Origin: Ulvibacter litoralis
GTDB taxonomy: Bacteria; Bacteroidota; Bacteroidia; Flavobacteriales; Flavobacteriaceae
Assembly (NCBI RefSeq): GCF_900102055.1
Contig: NZ_FNBA01000002.1
Location: 806,001 to 870,000 of the forward strand
DNA length: 64,000 bases
Direction of reading: 5' to 3'
Positions 35,145-44,715 of the stretch are shown piece after piece (the stretch's first letter is position 1; the number at the start of each line of letters is the position of its first letter). The position numbers and the translations under genes are program-made. The notes beneath the pieces were generated by a model. It was given only the letters and a program-made list of their open reading frames with translations. It did no database searches and had not been told where the DNA came from.

Positions 35145-35172
35145 AATAGTACAGTATTGATTTAAAAGAGGA

Positions 35173-35202
35173 TACAAAAAAATCCCGCTTTTGCGGGATT
35201 CT
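35173..35202 (-). terminator. terminator of the M48 protease gene
   Basis: AATCCCGC (35181-35188) pairs with GCGGGATT (35193-35200) around TTTT, followed by T's on the minus strand. It lies just before the MFS gene. Confidence 0.9.
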
Positions 35203-35226
35203 AAAGTACTAAAAATATATTGAGTA

Positions 35227-36045
35227 TTATTTTTTAAACGTAGTAACACCAAATTTTCTTGCTTCTGCTTTAGCTTCTGGTGCCCATTCTGTAATATTTA
35301 CAATTCTAGTTTGGTTAGAAGGGTGTGTACTTAATATTTCTGGAGGTGCTTCTCCACCTGCTTGACTCATACGCTCCCATAATTGAGCTCCTACAATAGG
35401 ATCATATCCAGCTATAGCCATTAAAGTAAGTCCTATTCTATCTGCTTCCGTTTCGTGACTTCTACTAAATGGTAACATAACACCTAATTGACTTCCGATA
35501 CCATACGCTTGATTAAATATACTTTGATTTTTTGGGTCATTACTTAAAGCAACATTTCCTGCCACAGCACCTATTTGTTGTAACTGTCCTGCACTCATAC
35601 GTTGCTGACCATGATTTGCCAAAGCATGTGCCACTTCGTGTCCCATAACAGCAGCTACTCCAGCTTCACCTTGTGTAATTGGTAGGATTCCTGTATAAAA
35701 TACAATTTTGCCTCCTGGCATACACCAAGCATTTACGGCAGGATCATCCACTAAGTTATATTCCCACTCATAATCTGTTAAGTATCCTGCATATCCATTC
35801 GCTGTTAAATAGCGTTCTGCAGCAGCAGATATTTTCTGCCCCACATTTTTAATCATGTTTGCGTCCGCAGTTCCAGTAACCACTTTGTTTTCAGTCAAGA
35901 ATTGATCGTATTCTTGAAAAGCCATTGGTAAAATTTGAGAATTTGGCACCAATGCTAATGTTTGTTTTCCAGTAAAAGGATTTGTTGTACAAGCAACCAA
36001 TACTATGGATGCAAGTAAAATGGAGAGGTTTGTTTTAAGTTTCAT
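35227..36045 (-). CDS. M48-family metallopeptidase lipoprotein
   Basis: 272 residues; lipobox at C19 (IVLVAC). The zinc protease motif HEVAH spans residues 136-140 with the third-ligand motif ETEADRIG around 198-205, as in the BepA/LoiP class of periplasmic M48 lipoproteins that act on outer-membrane protein assembly or degrade misfolded ones. No transmembrane helix besides the signal, so not an HtpX-type integral protein. Confidence 0.9.
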   Translation of the reverse strand: MKLKTNLSILLASIVLVACTTNPFTGKQTLALVPNSQILPMAFQEYDQFLTENKVVTGTADANMIKNVGQKISAAAERYLTANGYAGYLTDYEWEYNLVDDPAVNAWCMPGGKIVFYTGILPITQGEAGVAAVMGHEVAHALANHGQQRMSAGQLQQIGAVAGNVALSNDPKNQSIFNQAYGIGSQLGVMLPFSRSHETEADRIGLTLMAIAGYDPIVGAQLWERMSQAGGEAPPEILSTHPSNQTRIVNITEWAPEAKAEARKFGVTTFKK

Positions 36046-36209
36046 TGGTATTCAGGTTTAATTATCATTCAAAAATAAGGATATATCTTTTCATTTTAGA
36101 AGTTAATAGTTAAAAACCGTTTTTTTACCCTAGTATTTTCGTTGAACGAAACAATAATTAAGATAAAAACTTTATCAAAGCTTTAATATATTTTAAAAAG
36201 TCAACCCAA

Positions 36210-36217
36210 TACCTTTG
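36210..36217 (+). promoter_or_regulatory. -7 promoter box for the gene at 36264
   Basis: TACCTTTG matches TAnnTTTG, giving a start near 36223 and a leader of about 40 nt. No clear -33 TTTG. Confidence 0.5.
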
Positions 36218-36263
36218 TAAAGTATGGAATGGCTTTTGCTACTATCATAAAAAAATAATCATT

Positions 36264-36791
36264 ATGAAAAATATATTTTTATTCTTAGCTGTTTCTGCAG
36301 CATTCGTATTTACTTCTTGTGAAGGTCCAGAAGGTCCTCCAGGTGAACCAGGTGGTTTGGTATATGGACAAGTTTTTGAAACTACTGAAAATCTTCAGTA
36401 TGATAGCGCTTCTGCCACCTATACATCCCCTTTTATATCATTTCCAGTTGAAGTGTTTGAAAGCGATGTAATTTTAGCATATCGCTATGAAGGATCTGAA
36501 GTTGTAAATGGAACATCGGTTGACATTTGGAACCCACTTCCTAGAAGTTATTTCTATCAAGACGGAACAAGTGATATTTTCGAATATAGCTTTAACCATA
36601 CTTTTTTTGATATCCAATTTGTAATTGATGGGAATTTTGATTTAACAATCATAGAACCTGAATTTACAACCAATCAAACGTTCCGTATTGCAGTTGTTCC
36701 TGCTGAATTTGCTACTGCTAATTTAACAATGGACGATTTAATGCAAGGTTTACAAATTGATGCGACTGATATAGAACAAATTTCAAAATAA
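36264..36791 (+). CDS. lipoprotein with a short collagen-like stretch
   Basis: 175 residues; signal MKNIFLFLAVSAAFVFTSC with lipid C19, then EGPEGPPGEPGG, four Gly-X-Y triplets typical of collagen-like secreted lipoproteins in this family, followed by a beta-rich domain (VFETTENLQYDSASATYTSPF... to LQIDATDIEQISK). No catalytic motif. The next gene, msrB, begins 3 nt after the stop, so the two are co-transcribed. Function unknown. Confidence 0.75.
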   Translation: MKNIFLFLAVSAAFVFTSCEGPEGPPGEPGGLVYGQVFETTENLQYDSASATYTSPFISFPVEVFESDVILAYRYEGSEVVNGTSVDIWNPLPRSYFYQDGTSDIFEYSFNHTFFDIQFVIDGNFDLTIIEPEFTTNQTFRIAVVPAEFATANLTMDDLMQGLQIDATDIEQISK

Positions 36792-36793
36792 TT

Positions 36794-37279
36794 ATGAAAA
36801 ACATACTTTTAATAGTATTTAGTCTTGTTCTTTTTAGTTGTAATTCTTCCGCTCAAAATAAAAAAAATGCGAAAGAAACACACGACTTTGCCGTTGTAAA
36901 AACGGAAGCGGAATGGAAAGCTGAACTAACTCCATTACAGTACAATGTATTGCGAGAAGCAGGTACAGAACGTCCGTTTTCAAGTCCGTTAAACAAAACA
37001 TACGAAGCCGGAACCTATGTTTGTGCTGCTTGTAACACTCCTCTTTTTGAAGGAAAACACAAATTTGATAGTGGTACAGGATGGCCAAGCTTTGATCGTG
37101 AGGTAACAGGAAACGTTGTGTTCGATACCGATCATAAAATTGGGTATGAACGTACTGAAGAATTGTGCGGAACCTGCGGTGGTCACTTAGGACACGTTTT
37201 TAATGACGGCCCAAGAGAAACTACTGGTAAAAGACACTGTGTAAATGGTGCCGCGTTAAAATTTATTCCAAAAGAATAA
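36794..37279 (+). CDS. msrB: exported methionine (R)-sulfoxide reductase
   Basis: 161 residues. A lipoprotein-type signal (MKNILLIVFSLVLFSC, C16) precedes a complete MsrB domain: zinc cysteines C77/C80 (CAAC) and C125/C128 (CGTC), GTGWPSF (94-100), and the catalytic C149 in RHCVNGAAL. It reduces methionine-R-sulfoxide in proteins. The signal means repair takes place in the envelope, presumably on oxidised lipoproteins or periplasmic proteins; the electron donor is not encoded nearby. Confidence 0.93.
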   Translation: MKNILLIVFSLVLFSCNSSAQNKKNAKETHDFAVVKTEAEWKAELTPLQYNVLREAGTERPFSSPLNKTYEAGTYVCAACNTPLFEGKHKFDSGTGWPSFDREVTGNVVFDTDHKIGYERTEELCGTCGGHLGHVFNDGPRETTGKRHCVNGAALKFIPKE

Positions 37280-37300
37280 ACACTTCGCTTATAAAAATCT

Positions 37301-37364
37301 AAAAGTTCTTTTTAGGAACGAAACACCTTCAGTAGGTACTCGTTTTTAGAAAGAACTTTTTTTT
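37301..37364 (+). terminator. long hairpin terminator after msrB
   Basis: AAAAGTTCTTT (37301-37311) pairs with AAAGAACTTTT (37350-37360) and AACGA (37317-37321) with TCGTT (37340-37344), followed by T's. The loop is unusually large for a simple terminator. Confidence 0.75.
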
Positions 37365-37534
37365 ATACCCTATTCTTGTTCTTCTTTTCTATAAAAAAGA
37401 AGCAGCATCTCCCCTCTTTCCGAAGAAAATTAAATTAAAATGAAAAATACTGCCTGTTTTTTGATGCTTTTTTATTTCGTTCCACATACATTTCGTAATT
37501 TCGTGTCTTTAAATTAAAGATACAATTCAGCGAA

Positions 37535-38911
37535 ATGAGTAAATACGATGTTATAGTTTTAGGAAGTGGTCCAGGCGGATATGTAACTGCTATTAGGGCT
37601 TCACAATTGGGGCTTAAAACGGCCATTATTGAAAAAGAAAGTTTAGGAGGCGTTTGCCTTAATTGGGGTTGTATCCCAACCAAAGCACTGCTTAAAAGTG
37701 CACAAGTATTCGATTACTTAAAGCATGCAGAAGACTACGGTCTTACTGTAAAAGAATACGATAAAGATTTTGACAAAGTGGTGGCTCGTAGTCGTGGGGT
37801 TGCTGATGGAATGAGCAAAGGAGTTCAATTTTTATTGAAGAAAAATAAAATTGACGTGATCAATGGCTTCGGAAAAATTAAGCCAGGCAAAAAAGTTGAC
37901 GTTGATGGAAAAGAATATTCAGCAGACCACATCATCATTGCTACTGGAGCTCGTTCTCGCGAGTTGCCAAACCTTCCTCAAGATGGTAAAAAGGTGATTG
38001 GATATCGTGAAGCAATGACATTAAAGAAACAACCTAAAAGCATGATTGTGGTAGGTAGTGGAGCTATTGGAGTTGAATTTGCACACTTTTACAACGCAAT
38101 GGGAACTGACGTAACTATTGTAGAGTTTTTACCAAACTTAGTACCGCTAGAAGACGAAGATGTTTCAAAACAATTTGAGCGTTCTTTCAAAAAGGCAGGT
38201 ATTAAAGTAATGACTAATTCTTCTGTAGAAAAAGTGGATACTTCAGGAAAAACAGTAAAAGCAACTGTAAAAACGAAAAAAGGAGAAGAAATTCTTGAAG
38301 CTGACATCGTTCTTTCAGCAGTAGGGATTGCTTCAAACCTTGAAAATATTGGTTTAGAAGATGTTGGTATTGTCACCGACAAAAATAAAATCATGGTAAA
38401 CGATTGGTACCAAACAAACATCCCTGGCTATTACGCTATTGGTGATGTAGTTCCTGGTCCTGCTTTAGCACACGTTGCTTCTGCGGAAGGAATTACGTGT
38501 GTGGAGAAAATCGCTGGTTTACACGTAGAAGCTATTGACTACGGAAATATTCCAGGGTGTACGTATGCGACTCCTGAAATTGCAAGTGTAGGAATGACTG
38601 AAAAACAAGCAAAAGAAGCTGGATACGAATTGAAAGTTGGGAAATTCCCGTTTTCAGCAAGTGGAAAAGCAAGTGCTTCTGGTGCTAAAGATGGTTTCGT
38701 AAAAGTAATTTTTGATGCGAAATACGGCGAATGGCTAGGTTGTCATATGATTGGTGCAGGTGTTACCGATATGATTGCTGAAGCTGTTTTAGGTAGAAAA
38801 CTTGAAACAACAGGACACGAAGTGTTAAAAACAATTCACCCACACCCTACCATGAGTGAGGCTGTAATGGAAGCTGTTGCAGATGCATACGGTGAAGTAA
38901 TTCACTTATAA
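37535..38911 (+). CDS. lpd: dihydrolipoyl dehydrogenase
   Basis: A 458-residue FAD disulfide oxidoreductase (E3 of 2-oxoacid dehydrogenase complexes). FAD motif GSGPGG (10-15), redox disulfide C41-C46 in GGVCLNWGCIPTK, NAD-binding GSGAIGVEF and the dimer-interface catalytic H437 in HPHPTMSE are all present. Length typical. No E1 or E2 gene is in the window, so it probably serves complexes encoded elsewhere. It has its own terminator. Confidence 0.97.
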   Translation: MSKYDVIVLGSGPGGYVTAIRASQLGLKTAIIEKESLGGVCLNWGCIPTKALLKSAQVFDYLKHAEDYGLTVKEYDKDFDKVVARSRGVADGMSKGVQFLLKKNKIDVINGFGKIKPGKKVDVDGKEYSADHIIIATGARSRELPNLPQDGKKVIGYREAMTLKKQPKSMIVVGSGAIGVEFAHFYNAMGTDVTIVEFLPNLVPLEDEDVSKQFERSFKKAGIKVMTNSSVEKVDTSGKTVKATVKTKKGEEILEADIVLSAVGIASNLENIGLEDVGIVTDKNKIMVNDWYQTNIPGYYAIGDVVPGPALAHVASAEGITCVEKIAGLHVEAIDYGNIPGCTYATPEIASVGMTEKQAKEAGYELKVGKFPFSASGKASASGAKDGFVKVIFDAKYGEWLGCHMIGAGVTDMIAEAVLGRKLETTGHEVLKTIHPHPTMSEAVMEAVADAYGEVIHL

Positions 38912-38927
38912 GTTTCAAAATAGAACA

Positions 38928-38966
38928 ACTAAAAAGTGCCTTGATACATTCAAGGCGCTTTTTTTA
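38928..38966 (+). terminator. terminator of lpd
   Basis: AAAAAGTGCCTTGA (38931-38944) pairs with TCAAGGCGCTTTTT (38950-38963) with one G-T wobble and a 5-nt loop, then T's. Confidence 0.88.
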
Positions 38967-39085
38967 TATACTAGTTTCTGTAATTCTCAATCTGTCGATT
39001 GATTCAAATTATTGATTGTGAAATAGGTCTCGACTGCGCTCCACTAAACAAGTAAAGAGTTTTTTTTAATCAATTGTAGCTTTCG

Positions 39086-39508
39086 TTACTCTGTAGCTAA
39101 AAAACTCTGCAACGCCAACTCATAGCTTTGCAAACCAAATCCAAGAATCACTCCTTTTGCATTGGGAGAGATAAATGAGGTATGTCGAAACTCTTCTCTC
39201 GAAAACGTATTTGAAATATGAACTTCTACAACAGGTGTGCTAATTGCTTTTACAACATCGCCAATAGCAACCGATGTGTGCGTATACGCTGCTGCATTTA
39301 AAATAATCCCTTCGTAAGAGTAGCCTACTTCTTGAATTTTATCGATCAATTCACCTTCAATATTAGATTGAAAGTGTTCTAATTCTATTTGTGGAAATTT
39401 CTTCTGAAGTTTTTCATAAAACTCCATGAAAGTTTCATCTCCATAAATGTTGTTTTCACGTTTACCTAGGAGATTTAAATTTGGGCCGTTGACAATGATA
39501 ATTTTCAT
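39086..39508 (-). CDS. aroQ: 3-dehydroquinate dehydratase, type II
   Basis: A 140-residue shikimate-pathway enzyme. GPNLNLLGKRE opens the protein, Y22 (in IYG) is the catalytic tyrosine, N71 and H77 lie in NAAAYTH and H97 in VEVHISN. Length is typical of the dodecameric type II enzyme. It lies about 1.5 kb from xerD on the opposite strand, a neighbourhood often seen in Flavobacteriaceae. Confidence 0.96.
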   Translation of the reverse strand: MKIIIVNGPNLNLLGKRENNIYGDETFMEFYEKLQKKFPQIELEHFQSNIEGELIDKIQEVGYSYEGIILNAAAYTHTSVAIGDVVKAISTPVVEVHISNTFSREEFRHTSFISPNAKGVILGFGLQSYELALQSFLATE

Positions 39509-39528
39509 TGCATAAAGATATAAAATAA

Positions 39529-39556
39529 AAAAGCGGAAGCTTTCGCAACCGCTTAT
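39529..39556 (-). terminator. terminator of the barrel gene at 39577
   Basis: On the minus strand AAGCGG...CCGCTT encloses GCGAAAGC, a GNRA-type tetraloop hairpin, then a T-run. It falls 20 nt before aroQ's start region. Confidence 0.75.
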
Positions 39557-39576
39557 AATTCTATGAATTTTATGAC

Positions 39577-40179
39577 TTAAAACGTATATCCTGCTGAAAC
39601 TTGAAATACGTTATTTTGATTTTTATAATTAAAATCTGGATCGTCATTGATATCTGTAACACCTTTATTATAGCGTAAACTTCCAAAGAAGCCCATTGGC
39701 AAACGATAGGTTGCCCCTATGCCCACACCAATATCGACACTTTTATATAAATCTTTAAGATCTACAGAATCGCCATCATTAGTATCGCTTTCTGCTTTTA
39801 CTAAAACACCAATTACAGGCCCTAGCTCTCCACTTAACCCTTCAATGATATGATATTTACCAAGAATTGGAATGTTAAGATAATCGAGTTTAATTTTAAA
39901 ATCATTTACTTCATCAAATAGAAATCCATAGTTTCCTTTTGATCCTTGAGACGAATATAAAATTTCTGGCTGTACCGAAATTTTATCAGTAATAGGAACT
40001 TCTATCAAACCACCAATATGAAAGCTTACTCTAGAATCTAATCCTCCGATCCCATCATAATCTCCGCCAATGGAGGCTAAATTGAGTCCTGCTTTGGCAC
40101 CCATACGGAACTCTCCTTGCGCAAAACTGTTTGTGATAAAAAATATTGCTACTGCTGTAATTAAAAATAGTTTTCTCAT
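39577..40179 (-). CDS. outer-membrane beta-barrel protein (PorT-like/OMP_b-brl_2)
   Basis: 200 residues with a cleavable signal (MRKLFLITAVAIFFITNSFAQ). The mature start FRMGAKAGLNLASIGGDY and alternating amphipathic strands ending in VSAGYTF (terminal aromatic) are typical of small eight-strand barrels. Likely role is structural or as an envelope porin. It is a paralogue of the next gene. Confidence 0.85.
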   Translation of the reverse strand: MRKLFLITAVAIFFITNSFAQGEFRMGAKAGLNLASIGGDYDGIGGLDSRVSFHIGGLIEVPITDKISVQPEILYSSQGSKGNYGFLFDEVNDFKIKLDYLNIPILGKYHIIEGLSGELGPVIGVLVKAESDTNDGDSVDLKDLYKSVDIGVGIGATYRLPMGFFGSLRYNKGVTDINDDPDFNYKNQNNVFQVSAGYTF

Positions 40180-40285
40180 AATTTGCTAATTGTAAGGTTA
40201 TTGTATCGTAAATCTACTAAAATAAAATAAATACACACAATAGGCTTTTCCCCCTATTTAATACCCACAAACCCCTGCTTTAAAC

Positions 40286-40322
40286 AAAAAAAAAGCCATC
40301 TGAATAAACAGATGGCTTTTAA
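40286..40322 (-). terminator. terminator of the barrel gene at 40339
   Basis: AAAAGCCATCTG (40291-40302) pairs perfectly with CAGATGGCTTTT (40309-40320) around a 6-nt loop; T-run on the minus strand. Confidence 0.9.
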
Positions 40323-40338
40323 AATTATGTGTTAAAAC

Positions 40339-40890
40339 TTATAAAAAAGAATATCCTAGTGCTAAAGAAACAACACTGTTTTTATTGCTTTCAGTTCCTC
40401 CGTCGATAATATCACTTAGTCCAAAGTTGTAACGTGCGTCAATACGAAGTCCCATAGGTAAATCGTATCCAGCGCCTACTACTGCCGTTAAATCGAAGCT
40501 TTCTGCTTTGACAGCCCCTTCAATATCTCCATAAATTTCTTTTATATTATCATCAACGATAAAACCAAATTGTGGTCCCGCTTGAATGTTTAATCCTTGT
40601 ACTAAATAGTATTTTAAAACAACAGGTACAATAGCATAGTTTAAATCAAATTCGCCAGCATCAAATTCGGCTCCTTGTTGTGAGTATAGTAAATCCACTT
40701 GTACCCCAACTTTATCGCTAAATTTTATTCCAGCAAAAGCTCCAGCTAAGAATCCTGTTTTATTCGATACTTCAGACGCATCTGTAATACTAGCGAAATT
40801 GGCTCCGGCTTTAATACCTAAATCAATTTCTTGCCCAAAACTTATTGAACTTACTAAAATTGCAATTGCTAAAACAACTAATTTTTTCAT
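40339..40890 (-). CDS. outer-membrane beta-barrel protein (PorT-like/OMP_b-brl_2)
   Basis: 183 residues; signal MKKLVVLAIAILVSSISFGQ, mature start IDLGIKAGANFASI, then repeated strands such as VGVQVDLLYSQQGAEF and LRIDARYNFGLSDI, ending ALGYSFL. It shares the repeated G-x-K-(A/G)-G-x-N-x-A-S-I opening and Q-P/V-x-LLYS-Q-G motif with the gene at 39577, so the two are an old tandem duplicate. Separate terminators indicate separate transcripts. Confidence 0.85.
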   Translation of the reverse strand: MKKLVVLAIAILVSSISFGQEIDLGIKAGANFASITDASEVSNKTGFLAGAFAGIKFSDKVGVQVDLLYSQQGAEFDAGEFDLNYAIVPVVLKYYLVQGLNIQAGPQFGFIVDDNIKEIYGDIEGAVKAESFDLTAVVGAGYDLPMGLRIDARYNFGLSDIIDGGTESNKNSVVSLALGYSFL

Positions 40891-40917
40891 ATCATTTATT
40901 TTTGTTAGTAATTATAT

Positions 40918-40925
40918 CAAAGATA
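40918..40925 (-). promoter_or_regulatory. -7 promoter box of the barrel gene at 40339
   Basis: On the minus strand TATCTTTG matches TAnnTTTG and predicts a start near 40912, about 22 nt before the ATG. Confidence 0.55.
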
Positions 40926-40996
40926 GTAAAACGTTAAAATACGTGAGTTATTCTATCCATTCTTTTTATATTGAATCTATTTATGTACTATAGCCT

Positions 40997-41893
40997 ATGC
41001 AGTGGAAACAAGCAATTATTGACTATCAACACTATTTGAAAATTGAACGTGGACTTTCAGATAATTCCATATTCAATTACTCGCTCGATATTAGGAAACT
41101 TGTGGTATGGTTAGAAAGCAACGAGATAAACGTTTCACCTGTAGTAATTTCCGAAGAAAAAATTCAAGAATTTATTTATCACATTGCAAAAACTGTAAAT
41201 CCACGTTCGCAAAGTAGAATTATATCTGGATTGCGTGGTTTTTTTAATTACCTCATTTTTGAAGATTACCGAAATACCAATCCAATGGAGTTAATTGAGA
41301 GTCCGAAGTTAGGAAGGAAACTTCCCGACACTCTTTCTATTGAAGAAATTGACCAATTAATTAATGCCATCGATTTAAGCTCACCACAAGGAGAACGAAA
41401 TAGAGCCATTTTAGAAACCTTATATGGTTGCGGATTGCGTGTTTCAGAATTGGTTTCCTTAAAAATATCGGATCTCTTTTTTGACGAAGGCTTTATCAAA
41501 GTGACTGGAAAAGGAGACAAACAACGCTTGGTTCCTATTGGGGGTGCTACCGAAAAATACATTACTATTTATAGAAAAGAAATACGGGTACATCAAATTA
41601 TTGCCCCTACTGCCAAAGACACCTTATTCTTAAATCGAAGAGGAAAACCACTTACACGCGCCATGATTTTTACCATTGTAAAACAATTGGCTGAAAAAGC
41701 AGGCATTGAAAAAGTGATTAGTCCACATACCTTCCGTCATTCCTTTGCAACACATTTACTAGAAAATGGTGCCGATTTGCGAGCCATTCAGCAAATGCTA
41801 GGACATGAAAGTATTACTACCACTGAAATCTACACACATATCGATAAAAAACAGCTTACCGCAGTTATCAATTCTTTCCATCCTCGAAAATAA
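40997..41893 (+). CDS. xerD: site-specific tyrosine recombinase XerD type
   Basis: 298 residues. A SAM-like amino-terminal DNA-binding domain (1-100) is followed by the catalytic domain with R148 (GCGLRVSEL), K172 (GKGDKQR), H244 and R247 (HTFRHSFATHL), H270 (MLGHESI) and nucleophile Y279 (EIYTHID). It resolves chromosome dimers at dif with a XerC-like partner not seen here. Length and motifs are core-type; there is no sign of phage or integron origin. Confidence 0.93.
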   Translation: MQWKQAIIDYQHYLKIERGLSDNSIFNYSLDIRKLVVWLESNEINVSPVVISEEKIQEFIYHIAKTVNPRSQSRIISGLRGFFNYLIFEDYRNTNPMELIESPKLGRKLPDTLSIEEIDQLINAIDLSSPQGERNRAILETLYGCGLRVSELVSLKISDLFFDEGFIKVTGKGDKQRLVPIGGATEKYITIYRKEIRVHQIIAPTAKDTLFLNRRGKPLTRAMIFTIVKQLAEKAGIEKVISPHTFRHSFATHLLENGADLRAIQQMLGHESITTTEIYTHIDKKQLTAVINSFHPRK

Positions 41894-42077
41894 ACTTCAA
41901 TTAGCTATTGTTGCTTTTTAAATCAAATGTGAAAAAAGTGTTTAAATAGTATGGTTTCGGGTTAAATAAACGCTAAACTGGGTTTGTTTTTTTCTGAAAC
42001 TAGCCTTGTTTTGTACATTAATAATTCTATATATAGAGTAACATTTTTGAATTTTCAGAAACAAAAAAAGAAATACT

Positions 42078-43025
42078 ATGAAAACATTAAAATTCAGCAA
42101 TAAAGATTCCATGCATACCATTGGTCTTGGAACATGGAAAGCAAGTGGAAATGAAGTGAAAAATGCAGTAAAAGAAGCACTCAATATAGGCTTTAGACAT
42201 ATCGATACTGCAGCTGTTTATGGAAATGAGACTGAAATTGGAGAAGCATTAGCCGAAGTGTTTGCTGAAGGAAAAATAAAAAGAGAAGATGTTTTTATTA
42301 CGTCTAAATTATGGAACGATTCTCATAAAGAAGGATATATAATTCCTGCGTTACAAGAAACGCTTAAAAAACTTCAACTAGAATATTTAGACCTTTATTT
42401 AATTCATTGGCCAGTGGCATTTAAACCTGGAGTAGGACAACCTAAAAAACCATCCGATTACCTTTCCCTTGAAGAAGCTCCAATTATTGATACATGGAGA
42501 GGCATGGAAAAAGCAAAAGAAGGAAGATTGGCAAGACATATCGGAGTATCAAATTTTAGCAAAAAGAAATTAAAAGCCCTTATTGAACAAGCAACCATTA
42601 AACCAGAAGTAAATCAAGTTGAATTACATCCCTTATTACAACAAAACGAATTATTAGCATACTGTAAAAGTGAAGGCATTTTTGTAATTGCATACTCACC
42701 TTTAGGATCAGGAGATCGCTCTGAAGGGATGAAAGGGGAAAACGAACCGAATTTAATGGAAATTGAAACCATACGGGAAATTGCAAAGAAAGCAAATGCT
42801 ACGGCAGCGCAAGTACTAATTGCTTGGCATGCGCATAGAGGTTGTGCCGCGATACCTAAGTCTACAAGTAAAGATCATATCGAAGCAAACTTCCAAGCAG
42901 CAAACGTAACGCTTGATGATGCGGATATGGAAAAAATTGCAGCCTTAGACAAACACTACAGATTTATAACAGGAAAATTCTTTGAAGAACCTTCCAAAGG
43001 ATACGAAAATATTTACGACGAATAA
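42078..43025 (+). CDS. aldo/keto reductase
   Basis: 315 residues of a TIM-barrel NADPH oxidoreductase. Catalytic residues are visible in order: D and Y in HIDTAAVYGNE, K in TSKLWND and H in LIHWP; the cofactor region has IAYSPLGSG and the IPKST motif near the carboxy end. It reduces aldehydes or ketones; the substrate is not predictable. Stand-alone gene with its own terminator. Confidence 0.92.
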   Translation: MKTLKFSNKDSMHTIGLGTWKASGNEVKNAVKEALNIGFRHIDTAAVYGNETEIGEALAEVFAEGKIKREDVFITSKLWNDSHKEGYIIPALQETLKKLQLEYLDLYLIHWPVAFKPGVGQPKKPSDYLSLEEAPIIDTWRGMEKAKEGRLARHIGVSNFSKKKLKALIEQATIKPEVNQVELHPLLQQNELLAYCKSEGIFVIAYSPLGSGDRSEGMKGENEPNLMEIETIREIAKKANATAAQVLIAWHAHRGCAAIPKSTSKDHIEANFQAANVTLDDADMEKIAALDKHYRFITGKFFEEPSKGYENIYDE

Positions 43026-43073
43026 AAAAGTATAAATGAGTGTGCGTTTGTAAAGCACATAAAAACAAATTAA

Positions 43074-43108
43074 TAAAAAAGGCCTCCAATAATGGAAGCC
43101 TTTTTTTA
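43074..43108. terminator. bidirectional terminator between the aldo/keto reductase and rny
   Basis: AAAGGCCTCCA and TGGAAGCCTTT pair around ATAA with one mismatch, flanked by A and T runs. Confidence 0.85.
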
Positions 43109-43127
43109 TAGATAGAATGAACTAAAA

Positions 43128-44693
43128 TTACTTTGCAATATTCACAGCTCTAGTTTCACGTATTACCGTTACTTTAACTTGTCCTGGATACGTCATATCT
43201 GTTTGAATTTTCTGAGAAATCTCGAACGAAAGTTGTGCTGCTTTTTCATCACTCACTTTTTCGCTTTCTACCATGACACGTAACTCACGTCCTGCCTGAA
43301 TAGCATATGCTTTGTTTACACCTCCAAATCCGAAGGCAATTTCCTCAAGATCTTTTAAACGTTGAATGTACGAATCTAGCACTTGACGTCTTGCGCCAGG
43401 TCTAGCTCCACTAATAGCATCACAAACCTGTACAATTGGAGACAACAAACTTGTCATTTCAATTTCGTCGTGGTGAGCACCAATGGCATTACATACTTCA
43501 GGTTTTTCACCATATTTCTCTGCCCATTGCATTCCTAAGATTGCGTGAGGCACTTCTGTTTCTGTTTCTGGCACTTTACCAATATCGTGTAATAATCCGG
43601 CGCGTTTTGCTAGTTTCGGATTTAACCCTAGTTCAGAAGCCATTACACCACAAAGCTTAGCCACTTCACGCGAGTGTTGTAGTAAGTTTTGTCCGTAAGA
43701 TGAACGATACTTCATACGTCCTACCGCTTTAATTAATTCGGGTTGTAATCCATGAATTCCTAAATCGATGATGGTACGTTTTCCAACCTCAATAATTTCT
43801 TCTTCAATTTGTTTGGTTGTTTTCTTTACGATCTCTTCAATACGTGCTGGGTGAATACGACCGTCGGTTACTAATTTGTGCAATGACAAACGAGCAATTT
43901 CTCTTCGAACTGAGTCGAAACAAGAAAGGATTATCGCGTCTGGGGTATCATCTACAATAATCTCTACCCCTGTAGCTGCTTCAATAGCTCGTATATTTCG
44001 TCCTTCACGACCAATAATACGTCCTTTTACATCGTCACTTTCAAGGTTAAATACAGAAACGCAATTTTCTACAGCTTCTTCTGTACCGATACGTTGTATG
44101 GTGGTAATAATAATTTTCTTCGCTTCTTGCTGCGCTGTCATTTTCGCTTCTTCAATCGAATTTTGAACATACGCCATAGCACTCGTTTTCGCTTCTTCTT
44201 TTAAGCTTTGCATCAACTGATTTTTAGCATCTTCCGCAGAAAGACTAGAAATCACTTCTAATTGCTCTATTTGACTACGGTGCATTTTATCAATCTCACT
44301 TTGTTTTTTATCCAAATAGGCTAGTTTGTCGTTGTAGCTTTTTTGCTTTCCTTCTATTTCAGCATTAGCTTTCTTAGATTTTGCTAATTCGCTAGAAACT
44401 TGTGATTCTTTGTCGCGGGTGCGCTTTTCTGCATCTGCGATTTTCTTTTCACGACTTAAAATTACTTTTTCGTGTTCTGATTTAAGTTCAATGAATTTTT
44501 CTTTGGCTTGTAGTATTTTGTCTTTTTTAATCGATTCTGCTTCTGCATTTGCTCCTTTTAAGATGGAAGCGGCATTCTTTTTTGCAGATTTTGTAAGCTG
44601 TGAAGCATTATTTTTTTCTAAGTACTTTGCTATTGCGAATCCTATTCCAATACCAACAATACCGATGATGATTAGTGTAACTATATTGTCCAT
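43128..44693 (-). CDS. rny: ribonuclease Y
   Basis: 521 residues: an amino-terminal membrane anchor (4-23), a long coiled coil (about 30-200), a KH RNA-binding domain with GREG (228-231) and an HD hydrolase domain with H369-D370 (LLHDIGK). RNase Y is the membrane-bound endonuclease that initiates mRNA decay in bacteria lacking RNase E dominance. Length is typical. The 6S RNA gene and zapA lie directly upstream on the same strand. Confidence 0.96.
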   Translation of the reverse strand: MDNIVTLIIIGIVGIGIGFAIAKYLEKNNASQLTKSAKKNAASILKGANAEAESIKKDKILQAKEKFIELKSEHEKVILSREKKIADAEKRTRDKESQVSSELAKSKKANAEIEGKQKSYNDKLAYLDKKQSEIDKMHRSQIEQLEVISSLSAEDAKNQLMQSLKEEAKTSAMAYVQNSIEEAKMTAQQEAKKIIITTIQRIGTEEAVENCVSVFNLESDDVKGRIIGREGRNIRAIEAATGVEIIVDDTPDAIILSCFDSVRREIARLSLHKLVTDGRIHPARIEEIVKKTTKQIEEEIIEVGKRTIIDLGIHGLQPELIKAVGRMKYRSSYGQNLLQHSREVAKLCGVMASELGLNPKLAKRAGLLHDIGKVPETETEVPHAILGMQWAEKYGEKPEVCNAIGAHHDEIEMTSLLSPIVQVCDAISGARPGARRQVLDSYIQRLKDLEEIAFGFGGVNKAYAIQAGRELRVMVESEKVSDEKAAQLSFEISQKIQTDMTYPGQVKVTVIRETRAVNIAK

Positions 44694-44715
44694 TTTTTAG
44701 TTGAAATTAATGTAT

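Noticed and set aside
37301-37364. A small RNA or riboswitch before lpd
   Set aside because: The long hairpin sits right after msrB and ends in T's, which fits a terminator; no known riboswitch core was seen.
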